A stretch of 64,000 nt of DNA, taken from contig CAKMRJ010003334.1 in the NCBI GenBank assembly GCA_928212115.1, positions 39,900,295-39,964,294 of the forward strand, written 5' to 3'. Origin of the DNA: Lactuca virosa (taxonomy: Eukaryota; Streptophyta; Magnoliopsida; Asterales; Asteraceae). Every line of letters begins with the position of its first letter. Position 1 is the first letter of the stretch. Made by a program: the position numbers and the translations under genes. Below the pieces are notes generated by a model. It saw nothing but the letters and a program-made list of their open reading frames with translations, had not been told where the DNA came from and made no database searches. Below, piece by piece: positions 43,017 through 53,972 of this stretch.

Positions 43017-46000
43017 ATGGCTGACTCTTCATCGGTTTTTGATCAATCCGCTCAGTCCACTCTTCTGACCATCAAACCTAATCAGAATCTGGTCATCGAA
43101 CTCAACCCCTTTGTCTATGATTCGTATATGCTTCATGTGGTCGAATGTCTCAAGTATTCACCACTGGTGGTCGCTCTCACACAGGTGGAAAGTGTTCCAA
43201 TGTCGATGCTCTCTGCTGTCTACTCCTCTGCCGTTTATGATAAAGCCAATGAGCGTATTTTTTTCGAAATCGTCAATCAAAAGTCCTCAATTTCAAAGGC
43301 TAGGTTTTCTTCATTACTACGCCTTCCTGCTGCTGAATCAATGGTTAACCCAGATTCCATCTCTACCACTCAACTGTACTCGATGCTCTATGATATGGGG
43401 TACACGGAGCTTCTCACAACAATCACAAGTTCAAGAAGTCTTCTCTTCCTCCTCAATGGAACGGACTCTTAACGCTCCTCTCCAAGGGCTTATCGGAGAG
43501 AGGAGTGCTGGTTCAGACGGTACGAGCAGGGCTTTTATGACCATTCTATATGGTCTGTATCATGGGATTAATTTGGACTATGGCTCGATCCTATGGGCTC
43601 AACTTGTTCAGAGTATAAGCTCTTCTTCGAGGTACACTGAAATTTAGACTATCGTCACTCGTTGGGCGATGGAAAAGTTTACTGTTCCCACTATGGCGGA
43701 TTCCCTCATGTCTTCGATTGCTGCATTTCATACGACGAGGATCCTTGTCCAAATAACTCCAAGTTTATCTTTATCGGGTCAATTCCAGAATCTATGTACC
43801 GCTGTGTATCCAGTGCGAGTCATGTCATGGCAGATTACAGAAAGCTTTCTCCTTCGGGTCCACGACCGCTTACTCCCGAGATGCAAAGCTCGTTGGACGC
43901 TGCAGACAAGCCTGCAAAGCGAGGGAAGAAGTCTGATAACAAAGGGGAAAAGGCTGGTCAATCATCCAAAGCTTCTACTCCTAAGAAATGCAAGTTAGAG
44001 CGAGCCGAGTCTAATGCTCCAAAGAAACGCAAGACCAAAAAGCAGGCTCGTAGACCGAAGTCTCCTTCCCCATCCTCTAGTGACTCTGAGTATGTTCCTT
44101 CTGATGGCCAGCGTGATCCTGAGTCAAATGACGAAGAAGCTACTGAAACCGACAGTCCACCTAGGGGTAATTCACCTCCACCCTCACCTACCAATGATAG
44201 TAACCGAAACTCGCATCCTCGTTCTGTTCCACTTTCGGTTCCTATTACTATCGCTCCCTGTCCTCCACCTGTCTCCTCTACAACTGCAACCTCTATCCCA
44301 ATTCCAACCCTACTATTCACTACCGTCACTACCACCACCACTCATCCAACCGAACCTACTTTTTTGTGTCAACGTATCTGATACGGGGCAAGTCCATTCG
44401 GTTCTGATCCTCCTGTTACATCAGCACCTTTATCCCCACCTAGATCACATGATTCTGAACCTGTTCTTGGCGGTGAAGACTTGGAGTTTGATTCCACTTA
44501 TTTCAGTCCTTATCGCGTACAGAGTGATGAAGATGATGAAGCCCCTATTACCAAAAAGGATCTCAAGACTGTGACCGACAAACTTGATCGCTTGCTCTCT
44601 TCATCTTCTGCCAGTGCATATTCAGAGGCAGCTCTCAAAGCCCTGTTCTCATCGGTGTGAAAGAACATGAAACCTCCATCTCCCGCTGCTAAAGCGATTG
44701 ACGCCTCAACCTCAACCTGCCAAAAAGCTTCACTTGCAGTTGAAGCTTCTACCAAAGATTGCAAGCAAGCGACCGCAAATGTCGAAAAACTAATTTCTGA
44801 GGCACAAATATTTCTTGATTCCCTCCAAGCCGCTGCCAAGAAGAATGCTGAAACAGTGAACGCTTCGGTTGATCATCTTACGCGTTCACTGGCAGCCGAA
44901 AAGACACATCTCGAGGAAGCTCGCAAATCCATTCAGGCTGCTAACCAAGAGCTTCATACTTCGATTAATGATCGGCTAACTCAACTTGAAGCGAGCTTGC
45001 TGTTGAAAATTAAATTATGGATGAGCTGGATAAGCGAACTTCTCAGCTTAAAATTCAGAATCTCAAGCTCAAGTCTGCAACCAAGAGATTGAAGATTGAA
45101 ATCCGAGCGAGAAATAATTAAGAGTTCGGTCGGTGATGTGCATTCCATCCTCCTGCATCTCCTGGAAGCCCATGACTCCATCCTTACTATCTCCATCCGA
45201 CGCCACTTGGCTGAAAAGCTGCGACCTGCTTTGGACGTGTTGAGCAGGATTGAAGGTGTTTCGGAGTCTGGTTTCCCTCCGAAACAAGGGGGAGACTCAG
45301 GGCAAAGGCCAACCTCATTCACCTCCCAAACCAAAAGTCACTACTGAGCCGAAGGTTAATGAAGCTTCGGGCAGTACGAAGGACAAGAAAAAGAAGAAAA
45401 TTGGAGACGATGATGTGGATGAAAAGTGATGATGACAATGATACACGAGGGAAATGCTTCGAAATGAAAGTTTGAAGTCAAGCCCACTGATCAAGAGATT
45501 CGGGAAAGACTTCAGAAAGAGAAGGAACTTTTTGACAAGGAGTTGAAAGCGAACGAATTGTTGGATCAGAAGAAGTCCATGTTTCCTGAATGGACTATGA
45601 AATCGCTTCTGAGAGAGATTATTGATGCACCGAGTACTCATTGGCTCGAACCGGTTTCATCGTTTAGGCTTGAGAACTCTAAGGACTCACAGTTTGACAT
45701 GCCCATCACACGAAAGGCATTCATCTTCCACTGTTTTGAGTCGACGGCTGGCATTCCTTCTCCAGACCCGAAGGTCGATCGGGATTTGCTCGAGTACTAT
45801 CTGGAGTTTGCTCAACCACAATACCTGACCTGGAGCAATCAGAAATTACAACGGTCAAGGTGTTGAAGCCCACTTCAGCAGGGATATTCATCAACGTCAA
45901 GTTCAAGGTGACACGAGGCTCTGATAGCTCGGTTCATATGATTTCCCTGGCTGACCTACCGAACTTGAACCCTCACGAGTGGATACTTCTTAATAATATT

Positions 46001-46445
46001 TTGCTAACCAATCCACAGGAGTATCAGCCTATTATCGAGATCACATCAATGAATGCTTATATGTTATATTCATGAAGTCGTGAAGATGGATCAGGAGATC
46101 GCTGCTGCTATTCATAAGCGAACCACTGTGAAGGCGATTGGAAGGGTATTCGATGTGAATGCGATGGTTAAGGGGAAGATCGATCCCAAGTTTCACACTG
46201 TTATGTTCATGAGGGCCGAAGGTCAAAAATGCATGTTCATTCTGATTGACAAACACCTATTCTCCACCGCTTGTTTGGAACACATTTTGGAGATTATTCA
46301 TAGGTGTAATCAGAACAGTGAAGCCGATAAGAAGCTGTTTACTGATATGCTTCGATGGTACATTCTGTTTCGGCAAGCTCTTCTTGCCATTATTCCTCGG
46401 CTGTTCAAGGTTGTAAAGAAGATCAAAGTAACTCAGCCGAAGTAG
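43017..46445 (+). pseudogene. Element F downstream ORF (SIRE-type extra ORF)
   Basis: Pieces in changing frames, about 1,140 codons in all. The N-terminal globular part is 43017-43650. From 43662 comes a part with basic, nuclear-signal-like stretches (KKRKTKKQARRPKSP) followed by Ser/Pro/Thr-rich low complexity to 44380. A helical, Ala/Glu/Lys-rich coiled-coil-like region is at 44667-45000. The C-terminal globular part (45543-46445) includes MFPEWTMKSLLREIIDAP and ends 20 bp before the PPT. I see no signal peptide or membrane span, so the envelope-like label used for ORFs at this place in SIRE elements is positional only. At least five frame changes or stops. Confidence 0.65.
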
Positions 46446-46464
46446 TCTCTCGCCTCATTGACGC

Positions 46465-46476
46465 AAAGGGGGAGAT
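46465..46476 (+). promoter_or_regulatory. Polypurine tract of F
   Basis: AAAGGGGGAGAT directly before the 3' LTR. Confidence 0.88.
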
Positions 46477-46797
46477 TGTTGGGTCTAAGTGTTGCGTCAT
46501 GGGCTCGGTTCGTTAGTCCATTTAGTTTACCCGGTTTAGGCCTGTCCAACCGTGGATAATCATTAGGGTTAGCATTTATATATTGCATGCATGTATTGCT
46601 TTAAGTCTGTCTATCTCATTAATTACTTTTCATTGTAACCCTAGCACACCTCTACAGTCGAAGTTCTTCATCGAGCTCTTCTGAGGTGTGAGTTATTAAT
46701 CATTCGACACTATTTGATCCATTCTTGTGTTCTTTGATTACTTCATTCTTGTTTTTCTGTTTGGAATCTATCGATCTATAACTCAATATTCTCATCA
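46477..46797 (+). repeat. Element F 3' LTR
   Basis: Same length as the 5' LTR (321 bp), about 11 differences, no indel seen; followed by the TSD TATCT (46798-46802). Confidence 0.95.
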
Positions 46798-46802
46798 TAT
46801 CT

Positions 46803-49481
46803 CATCTGAGATTACTCGCGGTATTGTGGAATGGACATCGGTGGTCTTGGTTTCAGCCAAGGAATGGATTTTGGAGTTCTTTGATGGTCATCCCGGGGCC
46901 TTTCAGGCCGGAATGTTGGTAGGGAAGTTGGGACTCATCTGAGCCCAAGGCTTGGGTCCCCTAATCCTTCAGGAAGGAGGATCCTATTGTTGTTCTTTCT
47001 TGTCATTTGGGATCAGAGGGAGTTTTGTACCATGTCCTCGGGATGGGTCGGGTAACTCAGGAGGAGGAAGTCATGATTCCTTCCGATGCTTTTGTGGGTA
47101 TGTCATCTTCTGTTTTCTTCTGGGTGATATTGGGAATTTGTATTACGTTAGATTTTCCTTGGGTATGGGTAAGTTATATCTCGGGTTGGTTCTCTGCTAT
47201 TTTCTAGGTTATCATAGATTGCTATATGTCATTCTGCATACCGAGAGTCTTCGATGAATCTTCAGAGGTTCGTATCTTGATTGAGTGGGTTTCAGCGTGT
47301 CCAGTTGTGGATTTGGGTCTTGGTCGGGATCAATTCAGAGGTGTTGCTTGCAAGATCTTTGGTCAGGGTTCAGTGGTTTTATCATATGTTCTGGTATGAT
47401 CGGTGGTTTCCTATGGAAGAGCTTTTGGGTTCAAACCCTACCATTTCTTGGAAAGGAGCGGTAGCAGTAAGGTGGTGATGTCAGATGCATGAGTTGTTGG
47501 TCATTGGAAGTGCCAGGGGAGTTTTATATCCGCATGGGTTGTAGTCGGTTAGAGTTAAGCAATTATTTAAGATTAGAAGTTGGGGGTGAAGACTCGTCAG
47601 TTCATGGCAAGGGTTGTGGTTATTAGTCGCTCGCATAAGAACTCAAGGAATTGGTTTGGATTATAAGATTGGTTAACATCTCGAGAGTATTCTTCAGAAT
47701 TTCAGAAGTCGGGCGATCATTGGGTTTGCCTAATAATGGAACACTAGTAGTGTTTAGCACAGGTCATAAGCGGTCCATGCTTTATGAGGTTGTCGGGTTG
47801 GGAATCCATCAGGATTTAAGAGATGAGAGAGCTTCGCCGAATCCAAGTAGGGAAGAATCGATTAGAATTTCCTGAAGTTGGGAAGGGTGTGGAACTAGGG
47901 CAAGTTTCACATCCTGGCCAGGAAGAGAGACGACCCAAGTGGTCATTTAGATTGAGATTGTGTAAGTAGGAGTTTAGGAAACTTCCAACCGATGATCGAC
48001 GTCTTCTTTGTCGAGCATATCATGCTTATGGTTGAGTCCGAGTTGAGGGCTTTGGGATTCGAAGCGTGACCCGGACACCTGATTGGGTGTAGGTATCGGC
48101 TCAAGAGGCGTAGGGTTGTGATGTTTAGGGTGTGGTAAGGCCATGGATGGTTAGGAGGGTTGTAAGACTGTGATGGGATCGTAGCATTCACCAGTCTGAG
48201 ATAGAATATCGTTGGAGGTGGTCATGAGCACCAAGAAAGAATCAGTTCGTGTCGTGGGCACGCCAGTCAGGATTGTCAAGGAGTATTTTTTTTGTAATGG
48301 GTTGAGGACCATTAGGGTCTGAGGCGGAGTCGGGCCTGTGTAGCTGTAGATGGGTAGGACCCGTGGGCAATGCCGCTCTGTGGTATAGTTGGGAGAACCC
48401 AAGGGCGAGGCCCATACGATTATAGCAATACAGGTGGGACCTGGTAGCGACCGTTGGGTCAAGGTATTGGATCTTGAGTTGCAGGATTAAGTGGGTGGTC
48501 AGTGTGTGACGTAGAGGGTTTTATAGGTTGGGTAGCCTTGTTATATAGACTCTTTGGAACTTGGTGGTTAGACCAGGTGTGAGATGGGTAGACTCAACGA
48601 TGGTTTGGGAACCTTCATATCACAGTCTAGTGAGGGGTTGTCGTGAATTAGAAGGTCTTGGGTGAAATGCAAATGTAGATCTAAGGATCTCGGGTTATGA
48701 GTTGAGTATCAGATTGGTTTCTGAGTAAGATCTTGAGTCGGGTATCACGAGTGTTTTGTGCAGAATTTTCGTTTCCTTGGGTTAATGATTGGGGTATCTA
48801 TATGTCGAGGGAATCAATCGAACGGTTCAAGGGTAAGGAATGGATTCAGTTTTGATGATACATCAAGATCTTGTTATTGTGTCTTGGATTGGTTCTATTC
48901 GTGAAGGGCATCAAGATAAGTCAAGGCAGTATTATTGGTTTGGAACTTGTGTGTGGAGTAGCTTGTTATTTGAACGAGATGTTAGGTCACATGCAGTTGG
49001 GATTGGATAATCTCAGAGTAAATGATTTGATCCTGTTGCGCAGCTCTCGTCTGAGTCTAACCGTTGCAGGGATAAGTCTCCAACTTGAAGGATTATCTGA
49101 TCCTTCTGTCGAGTATAAGCGTTTTGCAGGGATTATTGGTTTGTGATTATGTTTTCTAATAGGTATCTCAAGTTATCAAAAGTTTGGGTAGTCATTTGAG
49201 TGATAATTGGAATGGATTTAGCAATGGTTCAGTATGGGCGGTCTGTCAGGGAGTCAGACCATCTTGAGACTTCAGATTTCAGATTGAATAGATGTGGTTA
49301 TGTTGCATGGGATTTTTTTAGGTGGAGAAAGGATTCGTTCATATCTGGGTTGAAGAGCCCTACTAGGGTTGGTTTCGGTTGCCTTGGGAAGGCTGTGGTA
49401 TGCTCGGGGTTGTAGTCGTCTTGCACAGGTTGGCTGGCATGCCGAGGATGGTAAGGAATGATTTCGAGGATGAAATCTAAT
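46803..49481 (+). other. Element E interior, second part, non-coding
   Basis: 2.7 kb without recognisable retroelement protein. GC is higher than in the copia spacers. The block at 49000-49107 repeats 33185-33292. The last bases (GATTTCGAGGATGAAATC, 49460-49477) resemble the end of a chromovirus pol, suggesting E derives from such an element by loss of its genes. Confidence 0.6.
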
Positions 49482-49496
49482 TTAAGTGGGGAGAGT
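49482..49496 (+). promoter_or_regulatory. Polypurine tract of E
   Basis: TTAAGTGGGGAGAGT directly before TGTAACGCC. Confidence 0.82.
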
Positions 49497-50801
49497 TGTA
49501 ACGCCCTGTTTCGAATCATTTCCTATTTCGGGGTGGTGATCAAGGATTGGGTATTAGTAGACTTAGGACCCTTGGAGAATTGAGATTTGGACTCTTTTAG
49601 GGGTGGATAATATAATTTGGATGATTCGGGAATTCGGTTTGTGTTTTTTGAGTCAAAGGGTATTTCGGTAATTTGTCAGCTCGGGCTTTTATGGAAATTG
49701 GATTTTGTTGTTCGAAATGGTGGCAGCTGCGGGGCAAGTATGGAGGATGTTTGTTCCCGATGGATAGAAGGCAGTGTATTTTAACGGGATAGATGGATAT
49801 GAGAGTTTTTAAAGGTAGAATTTCTCGTTAAGATCGATAGTTATCGCATCGGATTGAAGAAGTTATGGCCTTCAGAATGTTTTAGGGTTTGAGGGGAAAC
49901 CCTAGTACGCAGGGTGTACCTAGGGAGTACGTGCAACGTACTGATGCGAAGGGCATTACTCTGGGTGTAATTTGGTGTACGCTTAGCGTACTGCGAAGGT
50001 GGAAACGGGGATGTGAGACCTCGTACGCTGGGCGTACGAGGGGTACGTGGGGCGTACGAGGGTTAAAGGAAAAACCCTAATTTGGAAGTTGAACCCTATA
50101 TAAACACATTAAGTCTTTTTGGTTGGCCTCTTTACCATCCTCCAAGTCCCCAAAAGCCAAAACCCTAGAAATCGTCTCTAAGCCTCCATGGTTGTGATTT
50201 TGAGCTCATGGTGTGCACTTTGGTGTTTTGGGTCATTTCCAAGAAGATGGAGTTTGGTGCAAGGTTGTTGATCAAGGAAGAGCTTGTGGATCTTGATTAT
50301 GTGCTTTATTTCCATCTTGTTTGAGGCAAAAAGCTTTGACCTTGTTCATTGTTAGCTTAGATCTATGTTGTATGAGTTTTGGTTCATTTTTGTCCCAAGA
50401 ATGAGATCTAGTGGTTTTGTACCACTCCAGGAGATATGAGTTGCCACTCTTGGTGTTTCTGAGGTTCTAGATGCATAAATTTGCCTCCTTTAGGGTTTGG
50501 AATCGCCCATGCATGAGATGGTGTCCATTTGGTGAAAGCATAATGCATTATCTTGAAGTTTGGTTCTTTTGGGGCATGCAAAGTCATCAAGTCAATGACT
50601 TTATGGTTCTAGACGTTCACTAAGAAGTAGATATGTGGTCTGGACTCCTGGTCATGTGCATTAAGAGCTTAAGAAGGGTTTTGGCTTAATGGATGAGTAC
50701 GTTGGGCATAGAAGTCTGTACGCGTAGCGTACAAGTCTGTATGCGCAGCGTACAAGCCAAATAGCGAGTACGCTTAGCGTACAGCTGAGTACGCACCACG
50801 T
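49497..50801 (+). repeat. Element E 3' LTR, first part
   Basis: Matches 13759-14983 with scattered changes; about 60 bp near 49700-49780 differ from the 5' copy. It ends inside a GTACGC-type palindrome (50789-50803) where H-related sequence starts. Confidence 0.85.
49905..50057. repeat. GTACGC-N3-GCGTAC palindromes, 3' LTR cluster 1
   Basis: 49905-49919 (AGG), 49927-49941 (GCA), 49977-49991 (TTA), 50023-50037 (TGG), 50043-50057 (GGG). Centre spacings are 22 bp within the first pair and 20 bp within the last. Confidence 0.85.
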
Positions 50802-50803
50802 AA
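50697..50803. repeat. GTACGC-N3-GCGTAC palindromes, 3' LTR cluster 2 (triplet plus pair)
   Basis: 50697-50711 (TGG), 50718-50732 (GTA), 50739-50753 (GCA), centres 21 and 21 bp apart; then 50768-50782 (TTA) and 50789-50803 (ACC, right arm damaged). The 5' LTR has only two units where the triplet stands. Confidence 0.85.
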
Positions 50804-50998
50804 TTCTGCACACAGGAGCACCAACTCGGCGAGTATATGAACTAGACTCGTCGAGTTGGTCTGTTTCTGAGTGGACTCGGCGAGTCAGCCAGTGGACTCG
50901 GCGATTCCATCAGTCATATGCAAAAATTCGATTATTTCAAATTGGAAAACTAACAAGCATCAAGTATAACAGAAAACAATCCTAGGCTCTGATACCAC
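50802..50998 (-). mobile_element. Extra PBS-leader fragment adjoining the H 3' LTR
   Basis: Nearly identical to 57885-58079. It ends in the PBS GGCTCTGATACCA (50985-50997). Doublets at 50824-50906. It mirrors fragment C on the other side of E. Confidence 0.85.
50824..50906. repeat. Two ACTCG-N-CGAGT doublets
   Basis: 50824 (G) with 50846 (T), centres 22 bp apart; 50875 (G) with a damaged copy at 50896-50906, 21 bp apart. Confidence 0.88.
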
Positions 50999-51756
50999 TG
51001 TTGGATTTTGAGCACTATAACACTCCTATGGTGCACATGCAACCCTAAATTCTATGGATCTATGTTTTCTCTAATTATACATGCATTTTGTTTTTCCAAA
51101 GCATTCACCATTGCTAGCATACAATTGAAGCTATATAATAAAAACTTAGTTTGGATGCTTACCTCTTGAGTAGGGTAGAGTTCTTGACCTTTGAAAGCTT
51201 GAGCACCTCAAGTGTGATGCCTCTAATGGTTCACAAACACCAATATGCAAGAGGAGGCTTAAGAGAATAAGTTACTTATCTCAAAAAGATGGTGTAACCG
51301 ATTTTTGCTCATGAGGGTTCTATTTATAGTGTGGCAAATGCTAGGGTTACACTTTGTAAACCCTAATGCTCCATGAATTTCCACATTCTTATGTTCCATG
51401 GGTTTAACCTCCATGGACTATCCATGGATTAACTTATTGGTTTAGCCTACACTACAAGAATCATTGGCCCACACTACAAGAATCATTGATTTACATAATC
51501 AATCCCCATATATTTAATTAGTCTCTTTTGACCACAAAATTAATTCCAAATTAATTCTTGATCAATACTAGTTAAATAATATGATTCCATATATTAATAT
51601 ATTATACTTGTAATATATTAATAAATCATAAATAACCTTATTCTCAAAAGTCCATCCTATCAAATTGCACTGGTGAAGGCAACCCAAAAGGACCATGCTA
51701 CTATCGGGTAAAGTACATCCTAGTTATAGTTATGGGCTTAGACACCAAATCCAACA
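50999..51756 (-). repeat. Element H 3' LTR
   Basis: Starts TGTTGGATTTTGAGC and ends AAATCCAACA. On the minus strand CTATAAATAG (51320-51329) is the TATA box. Confidence 0.9.
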
Positions 51757-53373
51757 GTCTCCCACTTGGATAAGTCTAATAACTATAGCTGCCAATGTAA
51801 CTTCAGGGTCCGACTTAGCAATCGTAAGCTTTCAAAAGCCGCTGTCAACTCTGACCCAGTCAGTGACGCATCCTTTAGATAAGCGATCATATAATCCTCT
51901 GTTCTCAAGATATCAGTTGGACAAATACATGGAACAATGTCATACTTATTGTCCAGCAGTTTGTTTCCCGATTTCCGATTCGTCTGACATAGACCACAAC
52001 TGAACACATCAATTTAGTTCGGACCGGGCCCGACACATAAGTCAAAATAGAATCATCGAGGGGCCCAAGATATCGCTTTTAATCCTCTTAGGATAAAAGG
52101 GAACAGATAAACTTCGACATTATATGCTTGTACTAACTACTCATTAAATTATGCATAATGATACGTTTTATAACATCAAGTTACTGATGCATTTTCATAT
52201 CATCAATGCACAACTAATTCATAGTCAACAACTCATATATCTAGGTTTGAAGACTTATATTCTATTATCGTCTCACGATCACTCGTGATAAATTCCATGA
52301 AGTGATTCTAGTGAGCTCGGGTTGATCCAATACTCAAAATCTTATTTCAGAAGTACTCATGTATAGTGTAGCAAACTGTTGCTATGCCTAACGCCTTAGA
52401 CAATCTACAAGCCAACTCATGATAGACTCTTTCATACTTACTTCCAATGTATGATCGATTGTGGATGGTTTTGAATAATCTTATTATTCGGGAAGTCAAA
52501 ACATGCAAATTGAAACACAAGAATAATACTAATCCTATATGGCCCCAAAACTTTTGAGCGTAAATAAAACACCTTTTATTTAATCACCGTATTAATTACT
52601 CATTATTCATTGTATAATGTTTCTATTGATCAACTTAATACTTGAATTAAAACAATAGTTATCCCATGCTCCAAGCATGCACACTATGTTTACCTATGGT
52701 CCTTACTTTGTGAAATAAATCAACTTGATTTCCAATTAAACTCATTTCACAATTCCAAATCTTTAGGTGTAAGAATACAAAATTCTTGCCACTATTAGAA
52801 TGTGTTAGTTCTAAACTATTATGCAAAGATTCCTTTTGTAATGTCTAGGTACCAAAAGTCACAGAGACTTGACCAACGATATTACAAAGTATTCCTTTGG
52901 AGATTGTTACAAGACAATTCAACGGAGATGAAGTCTCAAATTCAAAGTACATTCCTTTAAACATCCTTCTTTGCATAAAAGTTTCTAACTTACTCATATA
53001 TTCTTGATATCCAACTCCCATTATGGAAACTTTTCCATAATTGCCATATGACTATCCATTCTTAACAGAATCCTATCTATTCAGAATTATATCAATATGG
53101 TCCATTCATTACTATACTTCCAACTATCCACAAGCAACCAATCCTTAGCGAACCTTAGATTATCCTTGATAGTTGTTTAACCACTCTAGTCATATTTAGT
53201 TCTAGTCATTTTTCCCTCTTAATGCCCTAGGCATTTGGAAAATTAGAACACATGAATATTATAGCATATGCAATCAACCCTATATCTGAAGCATATAGGA
53301 CACGATTTATAATGTCTTACATAAAGACATGATACTTGATCAGTCTTTTGCTATAATATTTCTATTTTCCATG

Positions 53374-53429
53374 TTCTCACAATTCGAACTATGAAGAGGG
53401 ATGTCATAATAATAATCGAATTTTGAGAA
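53374..53429 (-). ncRNA. Constant-loop hairpin H1, H 3' copy 1
   Basis: Arms TTCTCACAATTCGA (53374-53387) and TCGAATTTTGAGAA (53416-53429), one mismatch, around GAAGAGGGATGTCATAAT. Confidence 0.55.
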
Positions 53430-53918
53430 TGCAATTAACATTTCCATATATAGAATTTCCTTATGTCGAATTCATATATGTCTTTGACTAAATTTGATTA
53501 AAAATCTCAATCTAAGCTTTTAGAATTGAAAAATGAAGTATAAGTTCCTCTCCCTTAATTATAGCAAAACAACTTTTCAACCCTGCAACTTTGTGAATTG
53601 AAACTTTATTTTCTATAATTAACATTGCTAACTCGCAACACTTACCATAAAATTATGCTCCTACTAGCATAGTAATTATTATCTTACTAGCATAACACTT
53701 ATGCTCCCACTAGCTTTGACATGTACCCACAAATAAACTGGACTTCTAGAAATCAATACTTTTTGACTTTCTTACCAAAGTTCAGATTTCCGACACGAGA
53801 TGCTTCGATAAGCCTTTAACCAAGCTCACACACCTTTTATTAGGAAGCTCATATATGTGTCTAAACAATTTTATAACTTACAGCAATAAGTCTCAAATGT
53901 TTATACCTTTTTCCATTT

Positions 53919-53972
53919 CTCACAATTCGAACTATGAAGAGTTATGTCGTAATCATAATCGAATTTTAAGAG
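53919..53972 (-). ncRNA. Constant-loop hairpin H1, H 3' copy 2
   Basis: Arms CTCACAATTCGA (53919-53930) and TCGAATTTTAAGAG (53959-53972) around GAAGAGTTATGTCGTAATC. Confidence 0.5.

Larger units (their letters stand above)
33730..46797 (+). mobile_element. Element F: SIRE/Maximus-like Ty1/copia retrotransposon, 13.1 kb, complete ends
   Basis: 321-bp LTRs (33730-34050, 46477-46797) differing at about 11 sites, TSD TATCT, initiator-Met PBS, long gag with coiled-coil extension, pol in copia order, a 50-bp hairpin array, a 1.5 kb spacer, an internal promoter-like region and a 3.4 kb extra ORF before the PPT. The large size, short LTRs and an ORF after pol fit the SIRE/Maximus lineage. Frames are broken repeatedly. 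Confidence 0.9.

Noticed and set aside
43017..43472. Host gene with a promoter (ORF starting MADSSSVFDQ)
   Set aside because: It lies inside F between pol and PPT and within the LTR and TSD boundaries, so it belongs to the element, whatever its origin.
43958..44839. Long minus-strand ORFs opposite the F downstream ORF
   Set aside because: Shadows of a biased plus-strand coding sequence; valine- and glycine-rich text mirrors Ser/Pro/Thr-rich sense codons.
46952..47478. ORFs of 65-100 codons in the E interior
   Set aside because: Low-complexity Gly/Leu/Trp-rich translations without retroelement motifs.
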